Of a stretch of DNA of 64,000 nucleotides, positions 34,801-45,660 are shown piece after piece. Positions within the stretch are counted from its first letter, which is position 1. Each line of letters starts with the position of its first letter. Under the pieces are notes generated by a model, which saw only the letters and a program-made list of their open reading frames with translations, ran no database searches and was not told the origin of the DNA. The stretch spans positions 36,465,268 through 36,529,267 of the forward strand of contig OX459095.1 of the NCBI GenBank assembly GCA_949775045.1, given 5' to 3'. Source of the stretch: Metridium senile. Lineage: Eukaryota; Cnidaria; Anthozoa; Actiniaria; Metridiidae. The position numbers were made by a program, and so were the translations under genes.

Positions 34801-37720
34801 TACGATACAGCGCACTAGAAGTGAAGACAACGACAGTATAATACTTTAGTGATGGTTAGGGTAAATATTTTGCTTCTTGTAATTATTTATTTTATATTTT
34901 TGATTAAAATAACGAGTTTATCTGTCAATAGTTTATTTTTATTGACTATACTATTAGCTCGTACAAGCTTCAGATCCGAGATTGATTGGCGATTAACGAG
35001 CGCTTAGCTTCTCGGCAAAGAACGCAAACCTTTTAAGTTTAAACTTTTAAAGTTTAAAACTTTTAAAATCGCTTCAACCTATTATCTAGCAGTTGAACGA
35101 TGAAAGTAATATTTCTTTGTTTACAATATGTCAGATAACGTGACCGATTTTAAACCTCAAGGTCAAGCTCTACAACAACAACAAATATAAAACAGCTGAA
35201 ATCAGCCTCTCTGAAAACTACATCTAACAGCCTAAATTAAATCGCCTCAAATATAACACCAATTGCTTTAGTGACTAGTATCTATCTTGCTTTTTCTTGC
35301 GTTTATTTTGCAAGAACAACTTTAATAACACTGTTTCTAGACAGTCTTTGAGCTCGCATGTATCACTGCACGAACCGAACATCGATATCCAGGTAAAAGC
35401 AGTACAGGCAAGCGGATCACGGACGGAAGGAACGGACCAAACAGAAAAGGAGGACGACCAAAAAAATAACTTTTTTTTTCGCTTCAAATCATCTCAAGCT
35501 AATCCAAGAAAATGATTACATAATCGTAATGAAGCCCGAGTTCACGCAGTTATGCGTCTAGTTGTTGGAAGGTATCCAATGTTGTCTTTGGGAAATTGCA
35601 TTCCCTTGCGAACAGAAATATTGAATCCTGTCCATCCGCTTACCTTTTACCTCTCATTTGCATGGAGTCGTGCTAGCATCCACAGTAAATTCTTCTTACG
35701 TGCATTCTGTGCGATTTCCTCAAAGGTTACTTCAATATACTTTCTTGGGAGGGGACCCCATCTCTCACCTGCATTGTACACAGGCAACTCAGGTATTGTC
35801 AAGCAATCAATACTTCTTTTCTTTGATTTGATTACTTCAGGTATCGGTTGTGGAGGAAGTTGAGGACCAAACATTCTGGTTTGTATAGCTATTCCATTTA
35901 CTCGGTGCGAGGTGCCTTCACCAGATAGGGTTTCTTCTAATATGTCTACATTGTCCCAGGCTAGGGTCGTATTGATGTACGGATGGATATTACCTGGTAA
36001 AGGGACTTCATTTAATGAAACTTGTGATAGCTTCTGGAGGCACAGTGCTGTGTTCATTTCCTCAATCTGTGAGTAAGCAACTCCGTGGCCACATCGGTTC
36101 AATATCTGGATAAGTTCTATGTTGTTAGTGAGTGTTTTAACTGCATGGGGTAGCAAAATGTGTTTCGGGGTTTTTTGTCTTCCCCCACTCACGCCAAAAA
36201 TCAAATCTTGTCGAAAGCTGTTGACTAAACGTTGCAATCGTTGGGGATTTTTAGCTTCTTCATGCTCTTTGTTTCCAGACAGAAGGGTCGATAAGAACAC
36301 AGCAAGTTCTTCTGGTATGTTCAGCATGCTTTCATTTAGCTCTGATGGTTGAGGGGGACATGACATATCACATTTACGGGACAAAATTGACATACTAATC
36401 GTAATAGCCGTTTGCTTGATATCTTCGATCTTTGATGAAGTACTAATGTTCTTTTCATTTTCTGCCATTCGGGCAACGCTTCTTGCCAGTTCGACTTTCG
36501 ACAGGGTCTTTGGAATGACAAATAATTTGTTATTGTCCAGTAAATCTTCAAACTGTTACAATTCTCCAAACTCTTTCTCTAGCTTCCTACTAAAGTGTGT
36601 CTTGCTGGAGTTCTTAATTTCTTCAACACCCAGTGAGCGCATATATGACAAGAGGGTGTTCATTAATTCAGCCATTTTAACTAGCCTGGGTTTCTCTAAT
36701 ATATCAAATCTTATATCTTCAAACAGTAGGTCATAAGCTTCCTGTTCTACAATCATGTGCAAAATTGTTCGGACATTGCCACTTTTTTATGAGCGTTTTC
36801 GATTTCGTTTAAAAAAATATACAAAATCTATCAATTTGATTTGCAAACCCCCTTCCCCCCTAAGCAATGTTGATTGGTCTTTCAAATGACAACCGTTTCA
36901 CATTCCCACAATTCAACATTGAAACGGGGGAGAGGGGGAAACGGAAAAATGATGTTGAAATATTTTTCATGTTAAAACCAAATAATGTCCCAAGGTATTT
37001 TGAACATGATTGTAGCTGAGCATATTGTTGATCTGTTGACTCTAGGTCGTCGGTCTTGACACTTGAGCTATTTGTGCTAGTTAATAATTTTGGTCTAGTG
37101 TAATCTCTGTAACAAGATTTATGGTAACATGCTTCTGCTGCTACTAGTTCTCTAGACACCAGAGCCATAATCCTAGTGTCTTGTTTATCAACTGCTGTCC
37201 GTCTCACCGTCTTATCTGCTCTGAGGTCTGCACATTTAATGAGAGCCTCACGGTTTCTTGTTCGTTTGATATATTTAGTCTTGTTTTCACAAAAAATACA
37301 AATTTCGTCATACGTTACTTTGCTGCTCGTACCTTTTTGTCTAATTGATGATCTTGGACCTATACTCTCTTTTTCATCAAACTCGCAGTCAACATCCTCC
37401 TGTTCAGCTTCGTTTTTACAAATCCTCTCTAAGTCTTTCTTCATTGTGAACAAACTACGACATTTTTTGTGGTACTTAATATCAGGGATCTCTCCTTCTT
37501 TCAGGGTTTCAGCGATGTCTAGGAGTGGTTTATGTTTTCGAATAGAAGCGGCCTTTAGAAGTGATTGCCATGACTCAATGCCTTGAAGTGCTCTCAACTC
37601 CGTAGTATTCTCGCTACTGGAGTGAATAATACAGTCCACATCGCCAAAACGAGGTCGTTTCTCAGGAATAAGCTCTGTTTCTAGTGTTCTTTTGTTGTTT
37701 CCTAATTGTTTGGAATACAA
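31841..37720 (-). pseudogene. Large XPG/PIN-like nuclease-family protein (multicopy cnidarian type), interrupted
   Basis: N-terminal part (37720-36860): a Cys-rich module CIFCENKTKYIKR ... CYHKSCYRDYTRP that looks zinc-binding. Next come 36762-36556 and 36569-35647 (helical, with LLFEDIRFDI and FGVSGGRQKTPKHILLPHAV), and 34376-34131 (VVVFDQALYAKA). The C-terminal 773-codon frame (34162-31841) is intact. Near its end it has STQEEADTRLLLHAAHAA, VIISSEDTDVFIMCI and GLHAYTGCDTTSAFAGKGK, the acidic EAD and DTD residues and Gly-rich loop expected of an XPG/FEN-like PIN nuclease. Breaks: a stop at about 36556, a stop at 35647, an inserted element at 34399-35541 and a frameshift near 34150. A gap at 36763-36860 may be an intron or an insertion. 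I know such proteins as a large multicopy family in cnidarians but cannot name a function. Confidence 0.62.
34399..35541. mobile_element. Inserted element with ACTCGGGCTT inverted ends
   Basis: ACTCGGGCTT at 34399-34408 and AAGCCCGAGT at 35532-35541 bound a block with no recognisable coding sequence. On one side the nuclease-like gene reads ...NIGYLPT, and on the other INAPATNMSTFNEVLEQ, so the block separates two parts of one reading unit. A second ACCCGAGTC lies at 34429. I see no clear target-site duplication. Confidence 0.55.
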
Positions 37721-38214
37721 ATGACTATGATATCTTTATGAACTGATCTACATAATCACTGAATGACTACCAATTAATGTAATAAGCTTTTAAAAAAATA
37801 TAAATTTTCAGACAATGTAAACTAGTTTTTGAATTCCATATTCATAACACAAAAACAATATAAATACAATATATTTAAGCCTAAAGTGACACAAATTAGT
37901 CCCTTGCGTATAATTCTGCTATTTGAAAATGACAACAGTAGTATTTGGCAGAGTTTATTACTGTTTTAGATTTAGCATCTATTATGTATATAATTACTTG
38001 AATAGCAAAGAATAAATATCACTCATAAAATGCCACAAATCGGTCATTTTATATTTGTTTCTGTTCTTAAATTGTGTTGGCAATATTTAATGGAGTTAGT
38101 CTAATCTAAAACTGTTTTAGATTGAGCCTTTTTCATGGTCTAAACACTTAAATTGCAGTGGATGGATGTTCAAATTGATATACGAATTCACAACACAGAA
38201 CATAGTTATAATAA
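37721..38214. other. No gene recognised
   Basis: AT-rich, possibly upstream sequence of the nuclease-like gene. Confidence 0.4.
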
Positions 38215-38285
38215 CTGTAAGTTTATCAAGTAAAATTATGTTTATTAATAAAACTTATGAGTCTTTTATACATGAGTTGTTCAAG
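38215..38285 (-). pseudogene. Short LINE RT fragment
   Basis: Minus strand reads [18 protein letters not shown], a segment found just before the palm of CR1/jockey RTs ([11 protein letters not shown]...N.L). It abuts the ISL2EU element at 38288, which inserted next to or into it. Confidence 0.45.
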
Positions 38286-38329
38286 TATTAGCCCTTTCGG
38301 AGTTGCGCGAGGAACTGGTAACTAGTACG

Positions 38330-41200
38330 ATGCGTGATTTATTGTGGGAGAGTTTTATTGGGACGCTTGTTTTTAGAAATGCGTCTGTTGCTAGTGAATT
38401 ATCGAAGAAAAAAAGTGAACCAAATCTATGTTTAAAGTTAAAAGAAGAAGAAGATGTACCAGGAGCAGAGCTTCTAAAACCTGCAGATGAATGTACCGTT
38501 GCAATATTAAAGTGCTGGCTGTCTTGTAGAGGAGGAAAAGTGACCGGCAAACGCGATACACTGATCAAGAGGTAAGCACTCGAGTATTTGATCAAAGATT
38601 GTTTATATGATTAAAAGTATTTATACCTAACGTTTATTATTTTTTATCTTTTCAGAGTAAACGACTATATCGATAACGGTCTGGCAGCAGATATAATTTG
38701 ATCCCGATGGTGGCATTAAGGTTACAGTCCACCTTCGCGGGGTGTCAGTAAAAAAATCATTAGCTCGTCAGATTAAATAATATTTCAAAGATTTACACGT
38801 CATTTTAAAGCTAAATAACCATAGAATACGCCTGTGTAATTTGTTTTACCAAAATGTTAATGTATAAAGAGTTGTGATGCTTTAAACTTAAAACGACCGT
38901 CTTTGTTTGAGCGAATTGATCTAAAAAAGTTCTCATTGTATTGTCGCCTTTTCTGCATAATGTCAATCAGCACATACGTGCCTTCCAAAACGTGTGAGGC
39001 TTTGTCAATATTTCACTTAGTTTAGATATAAATTAGAGTTGAAGCCGAAGATTCAATTATTTTTGTGAAATTCGACACTTTTGATCATAAATCTGAAACT
39101 AAACTGTTATTCGTCAAACGCTCACACGTTTTGAATTTTGTTGAGTTGGTAATGCTACATGGCATTTTTCAGGCTATTTGGTTGAAAACTTTTTTAGATC
39201 AATTCGCTCAAAGTTGTGTTATACGCATTAAACTCGAACAAAGTTATAAGGCTTTGAAGTTGTGTAAACATTGAGTCTCTATCTGTCATCGGGATCACGA
39301 AAGGTCACCAAACCAACCAACTCCAAGGGTTTTTCCTCTCTCTCTTTGACATGTAAGCGATATTAAAGCGGGTTTTAAAGTAAAACTTTCAACATATATC
39401 CGAACTGTAAACAGTCTTGCAAGTTGTGTATGCTGATTATAATAATTTGCCGTAAAAAGCTCCACAGGATTGAATCACGCAACACTGCGATTAGGACGGA
39501 TTATGACACTTTCGTTGTTATATTTATTTGGCCATAAAATACGTTTCGTTAAATATCTCGCTAAGGAAAATACATTTTCAAAACATTTTGATTTTATTCG
39601 AAGGTTTATTCGTCGACTAAAAAGTTCCTGAAATAAAAAAAAATTGGCCAGATTATAGGTCTGAAACTAGACTGTAACCTTAATATGGAGAAGAAAAAAG
39701 CTGGACTTGGACTAAACATTGATGAAGACTTTAATAAAGCTTTCCCAGATAGTGGGTTTGAAGTTGGAGTATCAACCATCGGTTACAATCACATTTGGAA
39801 ATATCTTATTGAGGATGTTGAACTGAAAAAACAATTGTCAGTTGAGAAGCCAATTGACAAAGGCTATAATTTTTATAAATCTGGCAGAGTGAAGGGAATT
39901 TTCAGCAAACAAGAGGACAGTTTGTTTTATGTTAAAAGTCAAGTCTTGCCTTCATATTCAAAGTCAACAGTATATACTGTCAAAATTATTTTGAAATCAA
40001 ATTCAGATATTTTGAAGGCATATTGTACTCTACTACTCTGTCCAGCTAGAGTAGACGGTAGATGCAATCATCTTGCTTCAACATTATTTGCTATTGAAGA
40101 TATCTGCAGACAGCAAACAAGTGACCTTCCATGCACTTCAAAGCCCTGCACATGGAGTGTGCCTAAAAAGAGACTAGCAGAAATCACCACCATTCAAGAA
40201 GTAACATTTGAAAAGCATGTGTGGGGAAAAAAGCGCTTGAAAAGTTATAGCGATCCTAGGCAGGATGTCAGAGCTTCAGACCAGAGGAGTCAAGTTCATG
40301 ATTTTGATACAATTCACGAGAGAGTTAAACAATTAGAAAAGAAAACAGGAAAACAAATGGGACAAAAGTTTTTTCTCCCCCAATAAGTAGAAGTGCCAGC
40401 ATCTCCAGAACCTGACAGTACTGTGGAAAATACCAGACATTCAAAATGGGGGCTATTATCCCCTATCAACATCCATCCAGTATCATTACATGAAATTGCA
40501 CACAGAGCAACAAGGGTTAAGCAACGTCTTTTTGATTCTGCAACAGACCGTGATTCAATTGCGGAAGCAACTGTTGATCAACAAAAAAGTAGGACATGGT
40601 ATGATGTGAGACAGCCACGAATCACTGCTTCACAGTGCAAAAGATGTGTTATGAAATCAACTACAAGTCCATCATGCAAACTGCCAGACAAGAGCAATGA
40701 AAGAAGGATTAGAGTGGGAGCCAAAGATCATAGAGAAATTTACAAATGAAACTCGTCACCAAGTGAAAAAAACAGGCTTCCTCATATCTGAAAGTCATCC
40801 TTTTTTAGGAGCATCGCCAGATGGAATGACAGACAAAGGCAATCTTGTGGAGATTAAGAAAGTCACATCAAGAGGAGAGAATTTGCAAGATACTATGTGT
40901 AGACTTTATATTTACAAAAGGAATGGAGACCAACTTCTAATTAATAAGACTCATAAGTATTTTTATCAAATACAACAACAGTTGTTTTGTAGTAAATTAC
41001 AATATTGTCATTTTGTAATTTCAAATGGTGATGAAATGTTTCATGAACTAGTTACTTTTGATGCTATATTCTGGGAAGAGACATTGCTCAAATTAGAAAA
41101 ATTTTACTTTCATAATATTTTCCCTGAGCTAGTTTATCCAAGGATAAAATTTGGCGAAACAAGATGGAACAAGATGTTGGAATTTCCTCGTTCATCCTAA
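38330..41200 (+). pseudogene. ISL2EU SAP-SWIM-YqaJ nuclease protein, interrupted
   Basis: Exon 1 (38330-38571) contains a SAP-like DNA-binding motif, [20 protein letters not shown], continuing over a GTAAGC...TTTTCAG intron (38572-38655) into RVNDYIDNG. A one-base slip near 38697 and the nested element (38720-39679) break the next exon. From 39685 the frame is long: a SWIM-like Cys-X-His patch, LLLCPARVDGRCNHLASTLF, then WSVPKKRLAEITTIQEV. There is an in-frame TAA at 40384 and a frameshift near 40690. The YqaJ (lambda-exonuclease-like) domain at 40697-41200 shows GLEWEPKIIEKF, HPFLGASPDGMTDKGNLVEI KK (the D...E.K site) and FYQIQQQLFC (Q box). It presumably acts on DNA ends during transposition, but its exact role is unknown. 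Confidence 0.82.
38720..39679. mobile_element. Nested TTAA-type non-autonomous transposon, 960 bp
   Basis: GGTTACAGTC at 38720 and GACTGTAACC ending at 39679 are terminal inverted repeats, each flanked by TTAA (38716-38719 and 39680-39683). Removing the block and one TTAA rejoins a reading frame of the host ISL2EU gene (DPDGGI, N, MEKKK), which proves an insertion. The interior is itself a large imperfect palindrome: GAGCGAATTGATCTAAAAAA at 38915 pairs with TTTTTTAGATCAATTCGCTC at 39190-39209. There is no transposase, so it must have been mobilised in trans, probably by a piggyBac or Kolobok enzyme. Confidence 0.88.
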
Positions 41201-41273
41201 ATTAATGTAATAATTTTATATCACTAGAGAAAATAAACACTAGAGTGGCTAAACAACTGTTTAAAATTCAGAT

Positions 41274-42721
41274 TTAATATTCAGATTCAATAATAACCCA
41301 GATATCTGATGCAGTATCTGCTAAGCTAATAGGAACTGATCGATCACAAATGTGCCAGTTTTTTAGTCTTTCCATGTAACGCTCAACGTGGATTCGTAGA
41401 CTGGCTATCTTCTTGTTATGAATTGTTTGCTCTTCTGAGAACTGGCCTTTATCCTTTAAAAAGTGTGGCAAAGCCAGACGTGCTCCAGCAGCAGCTAAAT
41501 CATCTTGGATTGTAAATCCCTTATCCGCCATCACATGGTCTCCTCTTTGTAGGTGTTCTAAATAGCCAGATTTCCTAACAATTTCAGGGTCGCTGATTGA
41601 ACCGCAGTACAAATCACTGCTAAAAGAAGCAACGCCATTTGGAGTAATTCCTAGTAATGCTTTCATAGTTGACCTTGACTTATAACTGGAATAGCAAAGA
41701 GACCTCTTATCCAAGCTGGATGGGCTTCCCATTTGAATTTCTGTACAGTCAATAATTGACACCAGATTTGGGTAGAGTTTCTTGAAAATAGAAGGCATAT
41801 AAAACTTGATTTGTTCCTTAGAAGGCCATTGAACACATATTGGTTCTAGCTCCATTCTCATGAACCTAAACCATGTTCTACAAATAGTAGAAACTGTAGA
41901 CACTGCCACTCTAAATCTTTCTGCTAAATCTCTCTCCAGGAGGCCTAGTCTCAATCTCATTAGGACTAAAGTAAACTCTTGCCACTGTAAGTTTTCTTCT
42001 AGAACCAGGTTTACGTTTGTCTGGATCATAGTTTGCTCTTGGCTTGTTGTCATAATTCAGATTCTCTGCATTATCTTTAAGCATATCATAGCAAAATAGC
42101 ATCGTATCGTAGTTAGCAAACCAGTGAAGAAAGAAATATCCTCATCATTGTTTTTAAACTCATCAATGTCAAACTTTGGCTTGTTGTTAAGTTTTTTGTT
42201 CAGATCCAGCAAATGTTTCTTTAATAATTTTACTTCCTAACGTAGATCTGCTAATTCCTGGTTGACCTGCGACGACTCGTTATCTTCCACTCTTATGGAA
42301 TGATCAGTCATTTCAATGAGAAGATCAACAGTTTGCTCGAGTTGTTGTTCTTTCGGCTCCTCTTGTGTCATCTGTTCACGTTCGTTTGAAGCTTGTGGAT
42401 CGTCAAGCAGTGTGTCCATGGCTAGTTTTTTCTTTGGTTTAACTGCAAAATCATGTTTCACTATTTCTCGACGTTTAGAAGGATTAGATGACCAAGGAAA
42501 GATAGTAGGAGGTTGATTTCTACAAATTATCTCTCCACCTTCGAAGTGGGCTCCACATATCCTCGTTTGTTTCGACTTCTCCTTCAAAGTAGCATTTCTT
42601 ATCAGTTGTTTGTAATCAGAACGGATTTTTTGGATCGCTTGGTAACGTATGGAACTTTAGATTAGGAGATTTTTCGCCAATTATTAGTGCAGTTTGGAAC
42701 GCAGCAGTTGAACTTTCCCAT
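41274..42721 (-). pseudogene. ISL2EU THAP-DDE transposase, broken
   Basis: An ATG at 42721 begins MGKFNCCVPNC, the C-X-C start of a THAP zinc finger. After frameshifts near 42650 and 42640 it continues KQTRICGAHFEGGE and PPTIFPW (the C-X2-H end and a THAP-type Pro). A stop at 42237 and further slips near 42050 lead to the catalytic part (42053-41274): VSIIDCTEIQ (first D), HVMADKGFTI (second D) and RIHVERYMERLKNW (E). A helix-turn-helix-like RDLAERFRVAVSTVSTI precedes it. The DDE_Tnp_4-like core itself is open, so disabling changes are concentrated in the N-terminal half. Confidence 0.83.
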
Positions 42722-42834
42722 CTTCGATTAGTGAATTTGTTTACGAAGCGAGCGTCCCATAAAACTGTCCCACGATACACCGCGCACCGTACTAGTTACC
42801 AGTTCCTCGCGCAACTCCGAAAGGGCTAATACGA

Positions 42835-43608
42835 TTAAAGATAGATAGCTTGAACAACCAAAGGTCGTAGTGAAATTGTAAAAGATCGTACAGTAATTGG
42901 TAGTCTACAATCTCCGACTTGAGTTTGAAGAGAAAGGAACGTGAGCATGAAGATTTAGTGCCGTCTCCTGCTAAAACAGACTCACACCAAGAAGTATTCA
43001 GGTATAAAGACGGCCATAATGCACATTTTAGCCCTTTGTTTCTTGTGTAATCGTACATGTTATACCGCTTTCCTGAATTAAAATCCTGTTCTCTCATTGT
43101 GATGAAGGTAGAGTGAGAAGACTCATGATTGGTCATTAAAAATTGGTAAGCTTCGGTACAATCCTTTTACGGTCTTCCTCTTGTATAGCTTCAATTTTAT
43201 CTACAACGGATTCCGTGGACCATGAACGTGATAATGTGGTTTTCTTTCTGTACCCATTTGGTAATATAATGTAATCTCATTCATGAAGAGACAAGTCGTA
43301 GTAAACAAAGTTCTGAAAATAACAAATTTCTAAGTGGTGGTGGAATTTGTGTTAACTTTGGAAAGCAGTAAATCTGTTTTAAACATTCGCAGGAGGACAC
43401 TTTTGTTTTTGGTATTCTATTGGTGAAAGAGTTTAAAGGCTTGTTTTGTTTCAAAGTTTTGCAGTTTGGACAAAATGTCCAGGAACCGTGAAGACACCAA
43501 TACTCGAGATCTGCACTCCGTTTGTAAGGCCACGATTCATCGTTAGAGGGTGGGAAATCGTCAGTGTAATTGGTATCTATAAAGCGATGATACTTTTGAA
43601 TTGGCTGT
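42835..43608 (-). pseudogene. Helitron-like Rep N-terminal region
   Basis: The frame from 43608 reads YHRFIDTNYTDDFPPSNDES, then LEYWCLHGSWTFCPNCKTLK with CEC further on (a Cys-rich module), and PPPLRNLLFSELCLLRL. After slips: DYIILPNGYRKKTTLSRSWS, VVDKIEAIQEEDRKRIVPKL, RYNMYDYTRNKGLKCALWPS and LLYDLLQFHYDLWLFKL. This series of blocks (CL.HGSW.FCP.C, GYR..T..SW, ECALWP.LY, VDY...DLLQ...DRWLF) is the pre-HUH region of the Helitron-like Rep/helicase family noted at 21598-22133. At least one stop and two frameshifts are present. The ISL2EU element cuts it off at 42831. Confidence 0.66.
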
Positions 43609-43759
43609 TTTCCCTATGAAGCTTAGAAAGATATGCAGATTAACTTTTTTGATTTTAGTTCTCGTATTTTATCATGGAATGCCACTTCCGGAGGATGCCA
43701 CTTTTATTGTTATCCAGTGTGATTTGACCTGTTGAGTTGTCCATGATTTACGTTTTTTT

Positions 43760-44210
43760 GGTGCGAACCATATTGCAAGTGAAATGATAAACAGAGAACT
43801 TTAAAAGATGTGTTGCATAAGGGTGACGCTGATTTGATACTTATTCTCCACTGGAACTTTGTTAAAGAATAAAAAAAGTACATACTTTATTTTGTTACAG
43901 CTCAAGTTCAATATATTGATATTCTTTTGCAATGTATTCAAAAAAAGTTCATTTAAAAGTTGAAAATGACAACTGGAGCAGCGTTCCCGCGAAAAGAAAT
44001 TAAGTGCTGAAAGTACTGTTTGTTAGCAAGTATTACTTTCATAATTAATTGGTTCTTGTTGCAAACTAGAAAAAAGTGATAAAATGAGAAATTGAGCAGG
44101 GCTCCCGCGGTCCACAACCAATGTGAAGAACTCAAAAGTAATGTTGAACATCCAGCATCGTTTAGAAACATAAGTGATACTTACAAAGAAGAAAGAGTGG
44201 ACTTTTTGGG
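43760..44210. other. No gene recognised
   Basis: Possibly upstream of the Rep gene. A short frame beginning MDNSTGQITLDNNKSGILRK at about 43741 could be its N-terminus but is unsupported. Two GTTCCCGCG / CTCCCGCGG phrases occur near 43984 and 44101. Confidence 0.35.
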
Positions 44211-44765
44211 GGCTTATTGCGCAATATTACGCAATGTCCTCGAAGAAACCCCCTCTACACCCCTACCTTAAATTTGATTCTCTATCTGGATGCCGGATTC
44301 AGAATTGAAATAACCCGGCAGAGATATGGTACAGAAACGGTATTTTGAAATATTGCGCAATCTTAAGTGGGCGTGGTTACGTCCGATTGGAATTCGCGGT
44401 GGGTTCTAACGGCGATCCCATTCCCTGATAAGTTATGGGGTTTTTTTTTGCGTGTTTTTTTAAAAAAAAAAGATTTTTTTTGCTTATTGCACAATATTAC
44501 GCAATGTCCTCGAAGAAATCCCCGGTACTCCCCTAACGTAAAATTGGATTCTCTATCTGGAGGCCGCTTTCAGAATTGAAATCGGATGTAACCCTGCAGA
44601 GATACGGCACAGAAACGGTATTTCGAAATATTGCGCAATCATAACTGGGCGTGGTTACATCCGATTGTAATTCTGATTGCAGATTCGGATTCCACATGGA
44701 AAAGTAGTTCGGGCCACCGTGTTATACGGTGGGTTCTAACGAGGAACCCATTTAATGCTTTTTTC
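44211..44765. repeat. Tandem duplication, about 270-bp unit, with related sequence at 55020-55270
   Basis: GCTTATTGCGCAATATTACG (44212) and GCTTATTGCACAATATTACG (44482) begin two copies that both carry AATGTCCTCGAAGAAA, TTGATTCTCTATCTGGA, CAGAGATA.GG.ACAGAAACG and GGGCGTGGTTAC. TTACGCAATATT- and TTACGCAATGTT-containing stretches at 55060 and 55245 are diverged relatives. Confidence 0.75.
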
Positions 44766-45267
44766 TTAGAGAAAATCACTGAAGAAACTTTTTCAGGTGC
44801 ACTTGCGTCAAAAAAGTTATAATGTATACTTATGCTATAGTAGAATTTTGTAAAGTGACTTCGGGGAAGTTTTTTCACCGTGCGTGGAAGAAAGCACAAA
44901 ACATGATTCATTGCCAGTCACTTTGGTACAGTGTTTGTAATGAATATGGTAATGTTTTGTGCGTTCTTACATGCGGAGGTATAGTCAAAACTGGAACGAT
45001 ACATAAACTTTAACGGTAAATGATTGGAGAAGTTGTCATTATGAATAGTGAAAACCGATCCTTGCCGATGTATGAAGGATGATACAAAGGCGGAAGTAGA
45101 CATGACAACTTTTTTATAAAACTACGGCATCAACGGCAATTTTGATGTAATGTCGAGAATGTGGCTACTTGCACTGGAAATGCCATAGTTTTACTTAGTT
45201 ATATTGCGTGATCTACAATGTAAAACATATTGTAGTTGGGTTTTGTAAAATATAATGCACCCTTCCC
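44766..45267. other. No gene recognised
   Basis: Short frames only, no family signal. Confidence 0.4.
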
Positions 45268-45451
45268 GAGAAAGTTTGTCACCTGTGAAAAGCAAACAAG
45301 CTAGTGGCGCCACTTCAGTTTAAGTGCACTGCAAGTGTAGCAATGTGGCTATGAAATCCCTACGTTCTAATAAAGTATACGTAGGTAATGCATAATACCC
45401 TGCGCTACTAGTTTGTAGGCTTTTCACTTACACGGCTGACAAAGTTTCTGG
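45268..45451. mobile_element. MITE-like repeat, copy 2 (partner 21446-21577)
   Basis: GAGAAAGTTTGTCACCTGTG ... and its imperfect complement ending GACAAAGTTTCTGG at 45451 make a foldable 184-bp unit. Inner segments GAAAAGCAAACAAG and TACGTAGGTAATGCATAATA match copy 1. Confidence 0.65.
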
Positions 45452-45660
45452 TAAGGGTTGTATTATGTGCTATTGATAAGCAAAAGTACTTGTATTGAGA
45501 ACTTTGTCTCCTTTGGTCTGATCCATTGAGCATGCTGTACTTTACAGAGGAGGTTTAAACAATGTTAATTTAACGGATTTCAGTTGTATATTGAAGACGT
45601 GTTTTGTGTCAAGCATGCGTCAAGCATGCTCAATTGATCGGATTCAAAGTGACGCTTACT

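Larger units (their letters stand above)
38288..42829. mobile_element. ISL2EU (IS4EU)-type DNA transposon, complete, 4.5 kb
   Basis: The ends are TTAGCCCTTTCGGAGTTGCG and its complement at 42829, with near identity for about 45 bp and weaker similarity for about 100 bp. TA flanks both ends (38286-38287 and 42830-42831), consistent with a 2-bp target duplication. Inside are two convergent genes: SAP/SWIM/YqaJ (plus) and THAP/DDE transposase (minus). This gene pair is the known signature of ISL2EU. The element contains a nested TTAA transposon at 38720-39679. Stops and frameshifts in both genes mean it is no longer autonomous. Confidence 0.88.

Noticed and set aside
38303..38329. Upstream start of the YqaJ gene at a TTG codon
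   Set aside because: The segment is terminal inverted repeat sequence; the first ATG in frame is at 38330.
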